From the NCBI GenBank assembly GCA_943788405.1, contig CALSQD010000002.1, positions 1,259,701-1,323,700 on the forward strand: a DNA stretch of 64,000 nt, given 5' to 3'. The DNA is from an uncultured Flavobacteriales bacterium. Lineage in GTDB: Bacteria > Bacteroidota > Bacteroidia > Flavobacteriales > BACL11. This document shows, in pieces, positions 63,676 through 64,000 of the stretch. The notes below the pieces were generated by a model. That model was not told where the DNA came from. It did not search any database and was given only the letters and a program-made list of their open reading frames with translations. The position numbers were made by a program, and so were the translations under genes. Each line of letters begins with the position of its first letter. Positions within the stretch are counted from its first letter, which is position 1.

Positions 63676-64000
63676 TTATCCTACTAATTCCTGATATGCT
63701 GAAGCATCAAGCAACTCATCTAATTCAGTAGCATCTGCTATTGCAATTTTAATAATCCAACCTTCTCCATAAGGATCAGAATTCATTAATTCTGGTTCAT
63801 CTTCTAGCTTTTCATTAAACGCTAAAACCTCACCATTTATTGGCATAAATAAATCAGAAACTGTTTTTACTGCTTCCACAGAACCAAAAACTTCTTCTTT
63901 TTCTAATTCTTCACCTTCAGTATCTACATCTACAAAAACGATATCTCCTAACTCTCCTTGCGCAAATGATGTAATTCCTACATAGGCAACACCCTCTTCA
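63676..64000 (-). CDS. gcvH: GcvH, glycine cleavage H protein (N-terminus beyond window)
   Basis: The lipoyl carrier of the glycine cleavage system. The visible 107 codons read [20 protein letters not shown], then [26 protein letters not shown] with the lipoylated lysine in VEAVKT, and [21 protein letters not shown] to [11 protein letters not shown]. This is the family's C-terminal four fifths, about 20 residues short of the start. The frame is open to the window's right edge. It precedes the TonB-type gene by 12 bases. Confidence 0.95.
   Translation of the reverse strand, partial: EEGVAYVGITSFAQGELGDIVFVDVDTEGEELEKEEVFGSVEAVKTVSDLFMPINGEVLAFNEKLEDEPELMNSDPYGEGWIIKIAIADATELDELLDASAYQELVG

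Overview
The window is AT-rich, gene-dense DNA from a member of the Bacteroidota, most likely a free-living (probably marine) relative of the Flavobacteriales. This rests on three things: secreted proteins with type IX secretion C-terminal sorting tails, the Bacteroidota -7 promoter box TAnnTTTG in front of many genes, and housekeeping gene groupings familiar from flavobacteria (mlaEF-rsmA-mgtE; purH-mreBCD-pbp2-rodA; coaX-OMP-TPR-lptC-CNNM-ppiD). No rRNA, insertion sequence, phage, integron or CRISPR array was seen. No gene-free stretch exceeds 300 bases; the longest (16235-16506) holds nothing recognisable beyond a possible weak promoter.

Layout. 1-2.8 kb: a cut-off SprT-like metalloprotein, a feoB broken by three one-base frameshifts, and feoA, all on the minus strand. 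2.9-3.0 kb: a tiny lipoprotein. 3.0-7.6 kb (plus): MlaE/MlaF lipid transporter, RsmA, MgtE and a 2-hydroxyacid dehydrogenase. 7.6-10.7 kb (minus): a cysteine-bearing 592-residue protein of unknown function and aspartate kinase. 10.8-15.3 kb (plus): a PPi-type phosphofructokinase and Mfd (TTG start). 15.4-16.2 kb: a frameshifted secreted protein. 16.5-23.5 kb (plus): PurH and the rod-shape/elongation machinery. 23.5-30.8 kb (minus): the coaX-to-ppiD envelope operon; CoaX appears to start at CTG. 30.9 kb: tRNA-Phe. 31-35 kb: two paralogous T9SS-secreted proteins. 35-37.9 kb: GcvP. 38-39.9 kb: a DEAD-box helicase with a DbpA domain and Gly/Arg tail.

39.9-62.9 kb is the accessory part and reads as a surface-glycan locus. 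A minus-strand arm (GT4, GmhA, GmhB, WecA/MraY-type transferase, a Wzi/RemB-like outer-membrane protein, TsaB) starts from a well-formed promoter at 45.55 kb. Divergent to it is an MBOAT O-acyltransferase plus an SGNH-like partner. A 12-kb minus-strand operon (deoC, cysQ, Wzx flippase, three sulfotransferases, Wzy-like polymerase, NDP-sugar epimerase, a secreted glycosidase-like protein, two more sulfotransferases, GT2) has mostly overlapping genes. Divergent from its head is cysC-cysD-cysN, which makes the sulfuryl donor PAPS. Together these could build, polymerise, flip, O-acylate and sulfate a glycan: cysDNC make PAPS, five sulfotransferases could use it, and CysQ removes the by-product PAP. 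No sulfite-forming genes (cysH, cysI, cysJ) are present here, so PAPS made here more likely feeds sulfation than cysteine synthesis.

The right edge holds a TonB-type protein and the start-less part of GcvH.
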